Shown one piece after another: positions 8,330 through 16,338 of a stretch of DNA of 32,577 nt (positions are counted from its first letter, which is position 1; each line of letters opens with the position of its first letter). This DNA is from Allosalinactinospora lopnorensis (lineage in GTDB: Bacteria; Actinomycetota; Actinomycetes; Streptosporangiales; Streptosporangiaceae): the NCBI RefSeq assembly GCF_000981225.1, contig NZ_LAJC01000072.1:1-32577 (forward strand), in the 5' to 3' direction. Position numbers and translations under genes: made by a program. A model generated the notes under the pieces. It was not told the origin of the DNA, ran no database searches, and worked only from the letters and a program-made list of their open reading frames with translations.

Positions 8330-9094
8330 CTACTCGCCCTGCCAGTCGGGCTTGCGCTTCTCGGCGAACGCCGCTGCGCCCTCCATCGCGTCCTTGCTGA
8401 CGAAGATCGGCGAGATGATCTCGTCCTGCTTCGCCCACATCTCCTCGCTCGACCAGTCGTCCGACTCGGTGATGACCCGCTTGGACGCCGCGACCGCCAG
8501 TGGGGCGTTGGCGGCCACATGCGCGGCCAGCTCCCGTGCCCCCTCCAGCGCCCCGCCGCTGGGGGTGACCCGGTTGACCAGGCCGAGTTCGGCTGCCCGT
8601 GAGGCGCCGACGTATTCACCGGTCAGCACGAACTCCATGGCGATGTTGCGCGGAATCCGGTGCTGCAGCCGGAGCAGCCCGCCGGCACCGGCGACGAGTC
8701 CGCGCTTGACCTCGGGAACGCCGAACCTGGCGTCCTCGGCGGCGACCACGAGGTCGCACCCCAGGACCGCCTCGAACCCTCCGGCCAGCGCATACCCTTC
8801 GACCGCGGCGATCAGCGGCTTCTTCGGCGGGCGCTTCGCGAGCCCGGCGAATCCGCGCCCATCGATCACGGGGACCTCTCCCTGCATGAACGCCTTGAGG
8901 TCCATCCCGGCGCAGAACGTGCCGCCCGCGCCGGTGAGGATGCCGACGGTGAGGTCTTTGCGGGCGTCCAGGTCATCCAGCGCATCGGCGATGGCCCGGG
9001 CGACCGCGGCGTTGACCGCGTTCTTGGCCTTGGGCCGGTTGATCGTGATGACGGCGACACCGTCCCCCGTCGTGTAGAGCACCTCGTCGCTCAT
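8330..9094 (-). CDS. Enoyl-CoA hydratase/isomerase family protein (crotonase)
   Basis: This 254-residue crotonase-fold acyl-CoA enzyme carries the oxyanion-hole segments GGTFCAGMDL (about 57-66) and GYALAGGFE (about 100-108). The region PEVKRGLVAGAGG follows, with a glutamate (E128) at the position usually catalytic in hydratases. It is 18 bases downstream of the short-chain dehydrogenase, so hydration and dehydrogenation of the same acyl-CoA, as in beta-oxidation steps 2 and 3, is plausible. It is cytoplasmic, with no targeting signals. The position equivalent to the second hydratase glutamate near residue 109 reads FEAVLG, so an E is present. Whether it is a true hydratase, an isomerase or a specialised crotonase cannot be settled from sequence alone. 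Confidence 0.9.
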   Translation of the reverse strand: MSDEVLYTTGDGVAVITINRPKAKNAVNAAVARAIADALDDLDARKDLTVGILTGAGGTFCAGMDLKAFMQGEVPVIDGRGFAGLAKRPPKKPLIAAVEGYALAGGFEAVLGCDLVVAAEDARFGVPEVKRGLVAGAGGLLRLQHRIPRNIAMEFVLTGEYVGASRAAELGLVNRVTPSGGALEGARELAAHVAANAPLAVAASKRVITESDDWSSEEMWAKQDEIISPIFVSKDAMEGAAAFAEKRKPDWQGE

Positions 9095-9112
9095 GAAGGT
9101 CTCCTGTCCTCG

Positions 9113-9886
9113 CTATTTCTGCGGCATGCGCAGGCCGCCGTCGATCCGGACGACCTCGGCGTTCATGTAGCTGATCTCCAGCAGGCACCGGACCAGCCTG
9201 CCGAACTCGGCCGGGGTTCCCATGCGCTTGGGGAACAGGATCGGTGAGGTCAGCCGCTCCTTGAGTTCCTCGGCTCTCTCGCCCTCACCGTAGATGGGGG
9301 TGTCGATAATCCCCGGTGCCGCGGTGTTGACGCGCACACCGATGGCGGCGAGGTCGCGCGCGGCGGGCAGCGTCATGCCGATGACGCCGCCCTTCGAGGA
9401 GGAGTAGGCGATTTGGCCGACCTGGCCCTCGATCCCCGCGAGGGAGGCGGTGTTGACGATCGCGCCGCGCTCCCCGTCCTCGCTCGCCGGCTCGGTCCGC
9501 GCCATCGCGGCGGCCGCCAGTCGCACCAGGTTGAACGTGCCGACCAGGTTGACGTCGATGACCTTTTTGTAGCTGGCAAGGTCGTGCGGCTTGCCCTCGC
9601 GGTCGATCGTGCGGGTGGCCCATCCGATGCCGGCGCAGGACACAGCCGCACGCAGCGGTCTCCCGGTGCCCACGGCGGCCCGCACCGCGGCCTCGACCTG
9701 GTCCTCCTCGGCCACATCGGTGGTCACGAAGACACCACCGATCTCCTTGGCCAGCTCCTCACCGCGCTCGGCGTTGAGGTCGGCGATGACGACAGTCGCT
9801 CCCGCGGAGGCCAGTTCCTTGACGGTCGCCTCGCCCAGCCCACTCGCGCCCCCGGTTACGAGGGCGGCAACTCCATTCAGCTCCAT
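9113..9886 (-). CDS. Short-chain dehydrogenase, 3-hydroxyacyl-CoA dehydrogenase type-2-like
   Basis: This 257-residue NAD(P)-dependent oxidoreductase of the classical short-chain dehydrogenase family has the cofactor motif TGGASGLG (11-18), D36 in VVIADLN (suggesting NAD preference), NTAS (145-148) and the catalytic pair in YSSSKGG (Y161, K165). The overall pattern resembles type-2 3-hydroxyacyl-CoA dehydrogenases. It is first in a two-gene operon with the crotonase. I start at ATG 9886 rather than the in-frame GTG at 9895, because a TAGAGT -10 element ends exactly 7 bases before that ATG and there is no ribosome binding site. This is the typical layout of a leaderless actinobacterial transcript. 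Confidence 0.9.
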   Translation of the reverse strand: MELNGVAALVTGGASGLGEATVKELASAGATVVIADLNAERGEELAKEIGGVFVTTDVAEEDQVEAAVRAAVGTGRPLRAAVSCAGIGWATRTIDREGKPHDLASYKKVIDVNLVGTFNLVRLAAAAMARTEPASEDGERGAIVNTASLAGIEGQVGQIAYSSSKGGVIGMTLPAARDLAAIGVRVNTAAPGIIDTPIYGEGERAEELKERLTSPILFPKRMGTPAEFGRLVRCLLEISYMNAEVVRIDGGLRMPQK

Positions 9887-9893
9887 GCGCGGC

Positions 9894-9899
9894 ACTCTA
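9894..9899 (-). promoter_or_regulatory. Putative -10 element for leaderless dehydrogenase mRNA
   Basis: On the minus strand TAGAGT (a TANNNT match) is followed by 7 bases and then the ATG at 9886. This would place the transcription start at the A of the start codon. No Shine-Dalgarno sequence is visible, in agreement with a leaderless message. The -35 region is weak. Confidence 0.5.
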
Positions 9900-10211
9900 C
9901 AGACTCGGCGCCCGCACGACTAGAACGGGGTTCGGTTTTGGTGTGTCCCACGTCTCGCCCGGAGGACCGGGGAAGCGGGGAGAAGCCGCGCGGGACCGCC
10001 GTCACCGGCCGCCGCGGGCGGAGTCGCCGGCCGGTGGCCGACCGTCCTCGGAGTAGCGGAGGAACGTCGCGGGAGGACCGGAACATTAGCATCCGGCTCG
10101 TGGCCACGGGTTTCCCTCCCTCCTGTGGTTCTGTACGCCCCCGCGACCGGATTCGGACAGCGAAGACGGAAGGAACGGAGGACAAGATCGGCAGGGAGGG
10201 CGATCTCCGAG
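9900..10211. other. 312-base divergent intergenic region without a visible gene
   Basis: This stretch separates the dehydrogenase (-) from the zinc-ribbon gene (+). Open frames on both strands here lack ribosome binding sites, family resemblance and clean starts, so I call none of them. Apart from the two putative -10 elements at its edges I see no repeat, palindrome or RNA structure worth naming. Confidence 0.5.
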
Positions 10212-10223
10212 TAACCTGTCGGG

Positions 10224-10529
10224 GTGACTTGTCCAAAGTGCCAAGGTCTGATGCGCACCTTCGACCGTCAGGGAATCCATCTCGAGCGCTGCGAGCAGTG
10301 CGGGGGGATCTTCCTCGACCGGGGCGAACTGGAGCAGATCGTCAGCGCCGAACAGCAATACTACGGTTCCCCGCCCCCGTATTCAGGAGGAGGTCAGACG
10401 GCTCCTCCCCCCGCGTACCGCGGCTACAAGGACTCGCCGCGCCCCTACGGCTCCTATCCCGACTCGCCTCCGCCGTACGGACACGGACGGCGCAAGCGGC
10501 GGAGTTTCCTCGAGTCGCTGTTCGACTGA
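10224..10529 (+). CDS. TFIIB-type zinc-ribbon protein with Pro/Tyr-rich tail
   Basis: This 101-residue protein has a zf-TFIIB-like zinc ribbon at its N-terminus: CPKC at 3-6 and CEQCGG at 23-28, followed by IFLDRGELEQI, a block typical of this small-protein family. The rest is a Pro/Tyr/Gly-rich linker (about 48-86) ending in a basic cluster GRRKRRSF. The start is GTG; TAACCT (10212-10217) ends 6 bases before it and there is no clear ribosome binding site, so the message may be leaderless. It is followed after 6 bases by another zinc-ribbon gene. The function of the family is unknown; nucleic-acid or protein binding is the usual guess. Confidence 0.8.
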   Translation: MTCPKCQGLMRTFDRQGIHLERCEQCGGIFLDRGELEQIVSAEQQYYGSPPPYSGGGQTAPPPAYRGYKDSPRPYGSYPDSPPPYGHGRRKRRSFLESLFD

Positions 10530-10535
10530 CCGCTG

Positions 10536-11204
10536 GTGAATCCGCTGATCTGCGCCCACTGCGGGGCGCTGGCAGAGACCCCGCACGTGGAGCCGCGACG
10601 CCCTGTGCTCGTCTGCTGCACGTGCGGTCACCGGCAGCGCTTCCGGCGGCTGCCGCTGTGGTGTGTCACCGGTCCCAGCGGCACCGGAAAGTCCACGGTG
10701 TCCCGGCTGCTCGTCGAGCGGCTCGACGACCGGTTCGTCGTCATGGAGCAGGACGTGCTGTGGCTTCCCGGGTTGCAGGATCCACGGGGCAACCACCGCG
10801 CGTTCCGCTCCGCATGGCTGCGTATGGCCGCGATGATCCATCAGAGCGGCCGCTCGGTCGTACTGTGCGGCACGGTGGTGCCGCCGGAGTTCGAGTCGCT
10901 GGGTGAACGGTCCCTCTTCTCCGACATCCACTACCTCGCGCTGGTGTGCGAACCGGAGGTGCTCGCGGCGCGGCTGCGGGCCCGGCCCGCTTGGCGGGAG
11001 TGGTCGGAGCCGCGGATCGCGGAGACCGTTGAGTTCAACGGGTGGATCCGGGCGTCGGCCGGTGATATGTCGCCGCCGATGAGCCTGGTGGACACCACGC
11101 ACGAGCCCGTTTCGGCCACGGTCGAGCGGGTCTGCGGGTGGCTCGACGGCTCGGCCGGAGAAGCGGGCGCCCCCGAGGAGGCGCCGGCCCTGGAGGAGCG
11201 GTAG
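10536..11204 (+). CDS. Zinc-ribbon P-loop kinase-like protein
   Basis: This 222-residue protein combines an N-terminal zinc-ribbon-like pair (CAHC at 6-9 and CCTC at 27-30) with a P-loop domain starting at about residue 40. Walker A is GPSGTGKS (46-53), and MEQDVLW at 70-76 resembles the substrate-side acidic segment of small-molecule kinases. The arginine-rich LRARPAWREW at about 147-156 resembles a lid. It most resembles nucleoside or shikimate-kinase-like AAA proteins annotated only as ATP-binding. The start is GTG, 6 bases after the previous stop, so the two genes are probably co-transcribed. The last 25 residues are acidic and low-complexity. The substrate is unknown. Confidence 0.8.
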   Translation: MNPLICAHCGALAETPHVEPRRPVLVCCTCGHRQRFRRLPLWCVTGPSGTGKSTVSRLLVERLDDRFVVMEQDVLWLPGLQDPRGNHRAFRSAWLRMAAMIHQSGRSVVLCGTVVPPEFESLGERSLFSDIHYLALVCEPEVLAARLRARPAWREWSEPRIAETVEFNGWIRASAGDMSPPMSLVDTTHEPVSATVERVCGWLDGSAGEAGAPEEAPALEER

Positions 11205-11255
11205 CCCCGGTCGGCCCTCGCCGAGCCGCTCGCCCTTCACCAGTGTGGACGCGCG

Positions 11256-11288
11256 GGCCGCGCCCTGCCCCCCGGATAGGGCGCGGCC
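11256..11288. terminator. Strong hairpin terminator at the end of the inositol operon
   Basis: An 11-base perfect stem (GGCCGCGCCCT at 11256-11266, AGGGCGCGGCC at 11278-11288) with an 11-base loop lies between the convergent P-loop gene and the last gene of the inositol operon. It can serve both. Confidence 0.75.
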
Positions 11289-11307
11289 TTGGGGTGCGGG
11301 GACTCCC

Positions 11308-12174
11308 TCAGACGGTCAGTTCCTTGGTGACGCGCTCCAGGTTGGAGGCGCACGACTCGCGGGCGCGCTCCTCCCAGGCGAATACGCACACCGTGGCGAC
11401 GCCGTCGAACCTCATCTCCCGCAGGGTCGCGAAGAAGACGTCCCAGTCCACCTCGCCCTGCCCGATGTCCAGGTGCTGGTGGATACGGGCCGGTGTTCCG
11501 GGCGGGTTCAGGATGTAGCGCAGCCCCGAGGACCCCTTGTGGTCGAAGGAGTCCGCAATGTGCACGTGCCGCAGTTTGTCCCCGGCGTAGTGCATCATCG
11601 CGCGGATGTCGGCGCCCGGGTCCTCGCCGGACAGGTGGAAGGTGTGCGGCGCGCAGTACAGGTAGTTCACCCACGGCTTGTTGATCGCCCGCACCAGGTC
11701 CACCGCCGGCGCGTTGACCTCGCAGAAGTCATCGGGATGCGCTTCGAGGTTGAGGGCGATCCCCTCGCGCTCGAAGATCGGCAGCAGTTCCTCCAGTGAC
11801 TTCCAGAAGGCGGCCTCGCTCTCGGCGGCTTTCTCCGGGCGCCCGTTGAACTCGGAGTTCATCAGGGTGCAGCCCATCTCGACCGCGACCTCGATCATCC
11901 GCTTCCAGTACCGCACCGCCGCCTGGCGCTCTTCCTCGACAGGGCTGGACCACCTGTACAGCGGCAGGATGCTCGACAGCTGCACACCCGTCTCGCGCAG
12001 CGCCTTCCTGAACTCGGCCACCCGGTCGTCGTCGGCCCGCGGGTGCAGGAAAAAGGGCATGAACTCCTCCCGCGGCGACAGCTCGATATGGGAGTAGCCG
12101 ATGTCGGCGACCGTCCGCACCATCTCCGGGACGGGGAGCGCGCGGAACATGAATGGGTCCACGGCGATCTTCAT
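11308..12174 (-). CDS. iolH: IolH-like sugar phosphate isomerase/epimerase family TIM-barrel protein
   Basis: This is a 288-residue xylose-isomerase-like TIM barrel. Candidate metal ligands lie in NLEAHPDDF (E), YCAPHTFHLSG (H), HVHIADS (H/D) and the C-terminal VFAWEE. The start is ATG 12174 with AAAGGAG 7-8 bases upstream; the frame extends further upstream only as overlap with iolG. It is the last gene of the operon, 32 bases after iolG. The N-terminus MKIAVDPFMFR and the length match what I recall of IolH proteins of inositol clusters, whose biochemical role is not firmly established. An inosose isomerase role is also possible. The name is therefore tentative, while the fold and operon membership are secure. 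Confidence 0.8.
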   Translation of the reverse strand: MKIAVDPFMFRALPVPEMVRTVADIGYSHIELSPREEFMPFFLHPRADDDRVAEFRKALRETGVQLSSILPLYRWSSPVEEERQAAVRYWKRMIEVAVEMGCTLMNSEFNGRPEKAAESEAAFWKSLEELLPIFEREGIALNLEAHPDDFCEVNAPAVDLVRAINKPWVNYLYCAPHTFHLSGEDPGADIRAMMHYAGDKLRHVHIADSFDHKGSSGLRYILNPPGTPARIHQHLDIGQGEVDWDVFFATLREMRFDGVATVCVFAWEERARESCASNLERVTKELTV

Positions 12175-12206
12175 GTCTCTTTCTCCTTTCTTCCTCGTCC
12201 CGCAGG

Positions 12207-13217
12207 TCAGCCGTAGAAGGCCGGGCGCTCCTTGAGCCCGGCGCCGACGATTCGGCCGGAGTGCAGCGCCTCCACGGTCGCGTCGCCGATCATCGCCGCG
12301 GCGTAGCCGTCCCATGAGCTGGGGCCCAAGACGCGCCCGTTGGCGACCGAGTCGATCCACTCCTGGATCTCGACGTCGTAGGCCTGGCCGAACCGGTCCT
12401 TCCAGTGCTGCAGCACGACCGTGTGCGCCCGGCCCGCGGTGCGCAGAAGCGGCTGCTCGGGGTCGGCCAGTTGCACGGTTCCGGTCTCACCCACCACCTC
12501 GCACTTGATGTCGTAGCCGTACTGGCAGTTCACGAACACCTCGACATCGACGCGCGCCCCGCTGAAGGTCTCGAAGAGCATGATCTGCGGATCCTGCAGG
12601 TGGTCGAAGCGCTTGGCGGTCCTGCGCGGCTTGAGCACCTGGGCGGAGGCGATCTCGTCGTCCAGCAGCCAGCGCACGGCGTCGATCTCGTGGATGGCGG
12701 TGTCGTGCGTGGCCATCTCCGAGTGGTAGGACTCCGGAACGGTGGCGTTGCGGTGCACGCAGTGCATCATCAGCGGGGTACCCACCTCCCCGGCGTCGAC
12801 GGCCCGCTTCATCGCCCGGTAGCCGGCGTCGTAGCGGCGCATGAAACCGACCTGCACGAGGCGCCGGCCGTGCTTCATCTCGACCTCGACGATCCGCAGG
12901 CAGTCCTCGGCCGTTGTGGCCAGGGGCTTCTCGCAGAACACCGGCTTTCCGGCCTCGATGGCGCCCAGAACGGGGTCGGTGTGGGCGAATCCCGGGGAGG
13001 TGACCAGCACCGCGTCCACATCATCGGCGCTGATCACCTCCTGGCCGGTCGGCAGTGATCGCGCCCCAGCACCGGACGCCACCTCCGCGGCCCGCTCGGC
13101 GTCGATGTCGGTCACCGCCACGACCTCGGCTCCGTTCACCACCGTGGTGAGCCGGCGGATGTGGTCGGCGCCGATCATCCCGGCGCCGATCACGCCAACC
13201 TTGACGGCCATCGTCAT
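12207..13217 (-). CDS. iolG: Inositol 2-dehydrogenase (Gfo/Idh/MocA family)
   Basis: This 336-residue NAD(P)-dependent oxidoreductase is predicted to oxidise myo-inositol (or a stereoisomer) to an inosose, the first catabolic step. The Rossmann motif is VGVIGAGMIG (7-16). The EKP motif is in VFCEKPLA, with its catalytic lysine, and HDTAIHEIDAVRW supplies the conserved Asp/His pair of the family. ATG 13217 overlaps the ATPase stop in an ATGA junction. A second ATG 6 bases downstream (MAVKV) has better spacing from GGAAGG and may be the real start. It sits between the transporter ATPase and iolH. A second, frameshifted homologue opens the operon. Confidence 0.9.
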   Translation of the reverse strand: MTMAVKVGVIGAGMIGADHIRRLTTVVNGAEVVAVTDIDAERAAEVASGAGARSLPTGQEVISADDVDAVLVTSPGFAHTDPVLGAIEAGKPVFCEKPLATTAEDCLRIVEVEMKHGRRLVQVGFMRRYDAGYRAMKRAVDAGEVGTPLMMHCVHRNATVPESYHSEMATHDTAIHEIDAVRWLLDDEIASAQVLKPRRTAKRFDHLQDPQIMLFETFSGARVDVEVFVNCQYGYDIKCEVVGETGTVQLADPEQPLLRTAGRAHTVVLQHWKDRFGQAYDVEIQEWIDSVANGRVLGPSSWDGYAAAMIGDATVEALHSGRIVGAGLKERPAFYG

Positions 13218-14143
13218 CCCTTCCTCTCCGCTTGGTGCGGCAGCTCCGGTTCCACGCTTTCCTTGGACTTGACGCCGTGCAGCGGGTCCACCTCGGGAAC
13301 CTGGCCGCGCTCCAGCTCGTGCTCCAGGGCGTCGAGCTCCGCGCCGCCGGCCATGTGGTGGGTCAGGTCCTGCAGCGACAGCTCGGAGCGGGGGGCGTCG
13401 AACTCCATCTCGCCGAGCTTGATCACCACGAAGTGGTCGCCAACCATGAACGCGTGGTGCGGGTTGTGGGTGATGAAAATGACGCCCAGCCCGGCGTCGC
13501 GCGCGGCGTTGATGTACTTGAGCACCACACCCGACTGCTTGACACCGAGCGCGGCGGTGGGCTCGTCCAGGATCAGCACCCGCGCGCCGAAGTAGATCGC
13601 GCGGGCGATGGCCAGCACCTGTTTCTGGCCGCCGGAGAGGTTCTGCACGGGCAGATCGATGTTGGGCAGGTCGATGCCCATCTTCTGCAGTTCCTCGTCG
13701 CAGATCGCGCGCATCCGCTTGACGTCGAGGCGGCGGAACGGGCCCGCCCCGGTGCTCAGCTCCGATCCGAGGAAGAAGTTCCGCCACACCGGCATCAGCT
13801 GCACGATCGCCAGGTCCTGGTAGACCGTCGCGATGCCGCGGTTCAGGGCCTCGCGGGGCGAGGAGAACTTCACCGGCCGCCCGTCCACCCGGTACTCGCC
13901 GGAGGTGGGCTCGTGCAGGCCCGCGATGATCTTGATCAGGGTGGACTTTCCCGCGCCGTTGTCACCCAGGATGCAGGTGACCTCGCCGGTGCTGACCTTC
14001 AGGTCCACCCCGGACAGCGCTCTGATGTTGCCGAAGGACTTGCCCACGCCCCTCAGCTCCACGATGGGCCCGGACCCGCCCTCCTCGACGGGCGGCCCCG
14101 GTTTGGCCTGTGTGGTACCGGTCGTCGTAGCCACCTCGGTCAC
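13214..14143 (-). CDS. Single-domain sugar ABC transporter ATP-binding protein
   Basis: This 309-residue nucleotide-binding subunit would power the neighbouring permease and binding protein. It has Walker A GDNGAGKST (60-68), Q-loop VYQD (108-110), signature LSGGQKQ (169-175), Walker B VLILDEPTAAL (189-199) and switch histidine H226 in ITHN. Most ribose-type (CUT2) importers use a 500-residue double ATPase such as RbsA; this one has a single domain, as in FrcA-like systems, and so presumably dimerises. The first 25 residues and the last 50 (acidic, starting HHMAGGAELD) are poorly conserved additions. GTG 14143 overlaps the permease stop as GTGA. GTG at 14134 is an alternative with better RBS spacing. 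Confidence 0.93.
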   Translation of the reverse strand: MTEVATTTGTTQAKPGPPVEEGGSGPIVELRGVGKSFGNIRALSGVDLKVSTGEVTCILGDNGAGKSTLIKIIAGLHEPTSGEYRVDGRPVKFSSPREALNRGIATVYQDLAIVQLMPVWRNFFLGSELSTGAGPFRRLDVKRMRAICDEELQKMGIDLPNIDLPVQNLSGGQKQVLAIARAIYFGARVLILDEPTAALGVKQSGVVLKYINAARDAGLGVIFITHNPHHAFMVGDHFVVIKLGEMEFDAPRSELSLQDLTHHMAGGAELDALEHELERGQVPEVDPLHGVKSKESVEPELPHQAERKG

Positions 14144-15204
14144 CTCTTGCTCGTCTGTGTGCGGACCCAGGTGTTGACGATGACCGCTGTGAGCAGCATC
14201 GCCCCGACGAAGAACATCACCCAGTTGTTGTCCCAACCGGCGTAGACGATCCCCTGCCTGGTCATGCCGTAGATGAAGGCGCCGATGACCGCGCCGATCA
14301 CGGTGCCGTAGCCGCCGGTGAGCAGGCAGCCGCCCACGACCGCCGCCATGATGTAGAGCAGCTCGTTGCCGACGCCCTCACCGGACTGAACGGTGTTGAA
14401 CTGGAACAGCATGTGCATGCCGACGAACCAGGCCATGAAGCCCACCGTCATGAACAGCCCGACCTTGACCTTGTTCACCGGCACACCGACGGCGCGCGCG
14501 CTCTCCTTACTGCCGCCGATCGCGTAGATCCAGTTGCCCACCCTGGTGCGCAGCAGCACCCAGGTGGCTATCGCGGCGAAGACCAGCCACCAGATGACCG
14601 TCGCCCGGATGTTGAACCCGGCGAAGGAGGCCTCGGAGGCGAACACGGCCTTCGCGGAGGCGAACCCGTCCATGTTGGAGATGTTCTGGGTGGCCACGCT
14701 GCCGGTGACCAGCTTGGTCACCGCCACGTTGAGCCCCTGCAGCATCAGGAACATCGACAGGGTGATCAGGAAGCTGGGGATCCTGGTGCGGATCAGCAGC
14801 ATCCCGTTGACGAACCCGATGGTCAGCGAGACCAGCAGCGCCACCCCGACCCCGACCCAGACGTTGGTCGTGAACTGGTAGCTGAACATCCCCGCGGTGA
14901 TCGCCGAGGTGATCACCGCGACGCCGGCGGAGAGGTCGAACTCCCCGCCGATCATCAGCAGCGCCACGGCGATCGCCATCAGCCCGATCGTCGAGCTGGC
15001 GTACAGCACCGTCGAGAGCGACGACGCCTGCCGGAACGGCTCGGCCACCGTGAAGAAAACGCTGAACACGACGACGGCACCGATGAGCGACCCCACCTCG
15101 GGCCGCGAGAGGAAGCGCCGCAGCAGCGAACGCTGACCGACCCTGAGCGCCTTCTCAGAGCCACCCTCGGGGCTGGTCGCCCTTGGGGTCAGTGTCTGGC
15201 TCAT
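14140..15204 (-). CDS. Sugar ABC transporter permease (RbsC-like, CUT2)
   Basis: This 354-residue integral membrane protein of the BPD_transp_2 family has about nine to ten hydrophobic segments. The family hallmark region IGGEFDLSAGVAVITSA follows the second segment, and the cytoplasmic AIGGSKESARAVGVPVNKVK loop is where the ATPase docks in such transporters. A homodimer would form the channel for inositol import. It is 7 bases downstream of the binding protein and overlaps the ATPase by 4 bases, so the three are co-expressed. The first 35 residues are a cytoplasmic, low-conservation extension. Confidence 0.95.
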   Translation of the reverse strand: MSQTLTPRATSPEGGSEKALRVGQRSLLRRFLSRPEVGSLIGAVVVFSVFFTVAEPFRQASSLSTVLYASSTIGLMAIAVALLMIGGEFDLSAGVAVITSAITAGMFSYQFTTNVWVGVGVALLVSLTIGFVNGMLLIRTRIPSFLITLSMFLMLQGLNVAVTKLVTGSVATQNISNMDGFASAKAVFASEASFAGFNIRATVIWWLVFAAIATWVLLRTRVGNWIYAIGGSKESARAVGVPVNKVKVGLFMTVGFMAWFVGMHMLFQFNTVQSGEGVGNELLYIMAAVVGGCLLTGGYGTVIGAVIGAFIYGMTRQGIVYAGWDNNWVMFFVGAMLLTAVIVNTWVRTQTSKR

Positions 15205-15211
15205 CGCTCAC

Positions 15212-16186
15212 TCACCGGGTCCCTTCCTCGGCGTACTGCGCGATCTCGTCGATGTTGTCCTGGTCGATGAACGTCGGGCCGGTCAGCACCGGCTCACCGC
15301 CGCCGGAGATGTTGCCGTTGGTGTTGTACAGCCACAGGCCGTCGACGGCCAGGTAACCCTGCAGGTAGGGCTGCTGGTCGACCGCCCACTCAACGTCGCC
15401 GTTCTCCAGCGCGCCGACCAGCTCGCGGTTGGTGTCGAAGGTGGCGACCTGGGCTTCGCTGCCGGCATCCTCCACCGAGTCGATCGCGGTCATCGCGAAC
15501 GGGGCGCCCAACGTGACGACGTAGTCAATGTCCTCGTCCTCCTGCAGCTTGGAGGTGATGCCCGAGCTCACGTCCGGCATGCTGGCGCCGTCGACGTAGA
15601 GCGTCTCCGACTCGCCGTCGAAGGTCTCACCGAGTGCGCGGCACCGCTCCTCCAGGGCGACGTGCCCCTGCTCCTGGATCACGCACAGCGCGTTCTCGGC
15701 CTCGACATCGTTGAGCCGCTCGCCGAAGGCCTCGCCGGCCAGGGTCTCGTCGGTGCCGAAGTACTCCGTGAGGCCGGCGTCCTCCCAATGGTCGATGCCG
15801 GTGTTCAGGCCGACCACCGGGATGCCCGCCTCGACCGCCCTGTCGATCGCCCCCTGCAGGGCGTCCGGCGTGGCCAGTGTCACGGCGATGCCGTCGACGT
15901 CCTTGTCCACAGCGTTGCGGATCAGGGTGGCCTGCTCTCCGGCTTCCGGGTTCGACGTGTAGTCCAGCGTGATGTTGCTCTTCGCGGCGGCGTCTTCGGC
16001 CCCGGCACGGACTATGTCCCAGAACGTGTCGCCCGGGGCCTGGTGGGTGATCAGCGCGATGGTCATCTCCGGGGTTTCGACGTCGCCGCCGCCTTCGGCC
16101 TGTTGGCCGCCCTCTTCGCTGCAGGCGGAGGCCACCATCGTGAGACCTGCTACGGCGGCCAGGAAAGTGAACGGTTTGCGGTTCAT
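15212..16186 (-). CDS. Sugar (inositol) ABC transporter substrate-binding lipoprotein
   Basis: This 324-residue RbsB-type periplasmic-binding-protein fold is tethered to the membrane as a lipoprotein. The signal peptide runs to the lipobox VASAC with the lipidated cysteine at 22, followed by an acidic/Gly linker (EEGGQQAEGGGD). The mature domain starts at MTIALITHQAPGDTFWDIV and shows the D-x-I-A-V-T block (VDGIAVTLATPDAL) and GIPVVGLNTGID typical of pentose/inositol binders. The start is ATG with AGAGG 9 bases upstream. The 152-base gap before it holds no clear promoter or terminator. Inositol as ligand is inferred from the operon; other sugars remain possible. Confidence 0.93.
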   Translation of the reverse strand: MNRKPFTFLAAVAGLTMVASACSEEGGQQAEGGGDVETPEMTIALITHQAPGDTFWDIVRAGAEDAAAKSNITLDYTSNPEAGEQATLIRNAVDKDVDGIAVTLATPDALQGAIDRAVEAGIPVVGLNTGIDHWEDAGLTEYFGTDETLAGEAFGERLNDVEAENALCVIQEQGHVALEERCRALGETFDGESETLYVDGASMPDVSSGITSKLQEDEDIDYVVTLGAPFAMTAIDSVEDAGSEAQVATFDTNRELVGALENGDVEWAVDQQPYLQGYLAVDGLWLYNTNGNISGGGEPVLTGPTFIDQDNIDEIAQYAEEGTR

Positions 16187-16338
16187 GGCGAGAACCTCTC
16201 AGGGTGATGCGGGATGAAGGTTGCTTCGGCTTCTAGGTGTCTTTCGTGGTCGTGTTGCGGGAAATCCGGGGCCGCCGGGGACCGCCTGTCGGCGCCGCCA
16301 GCGCGGCCGGGTCGGGTTCAGCACAGACAGGGCGGGTT

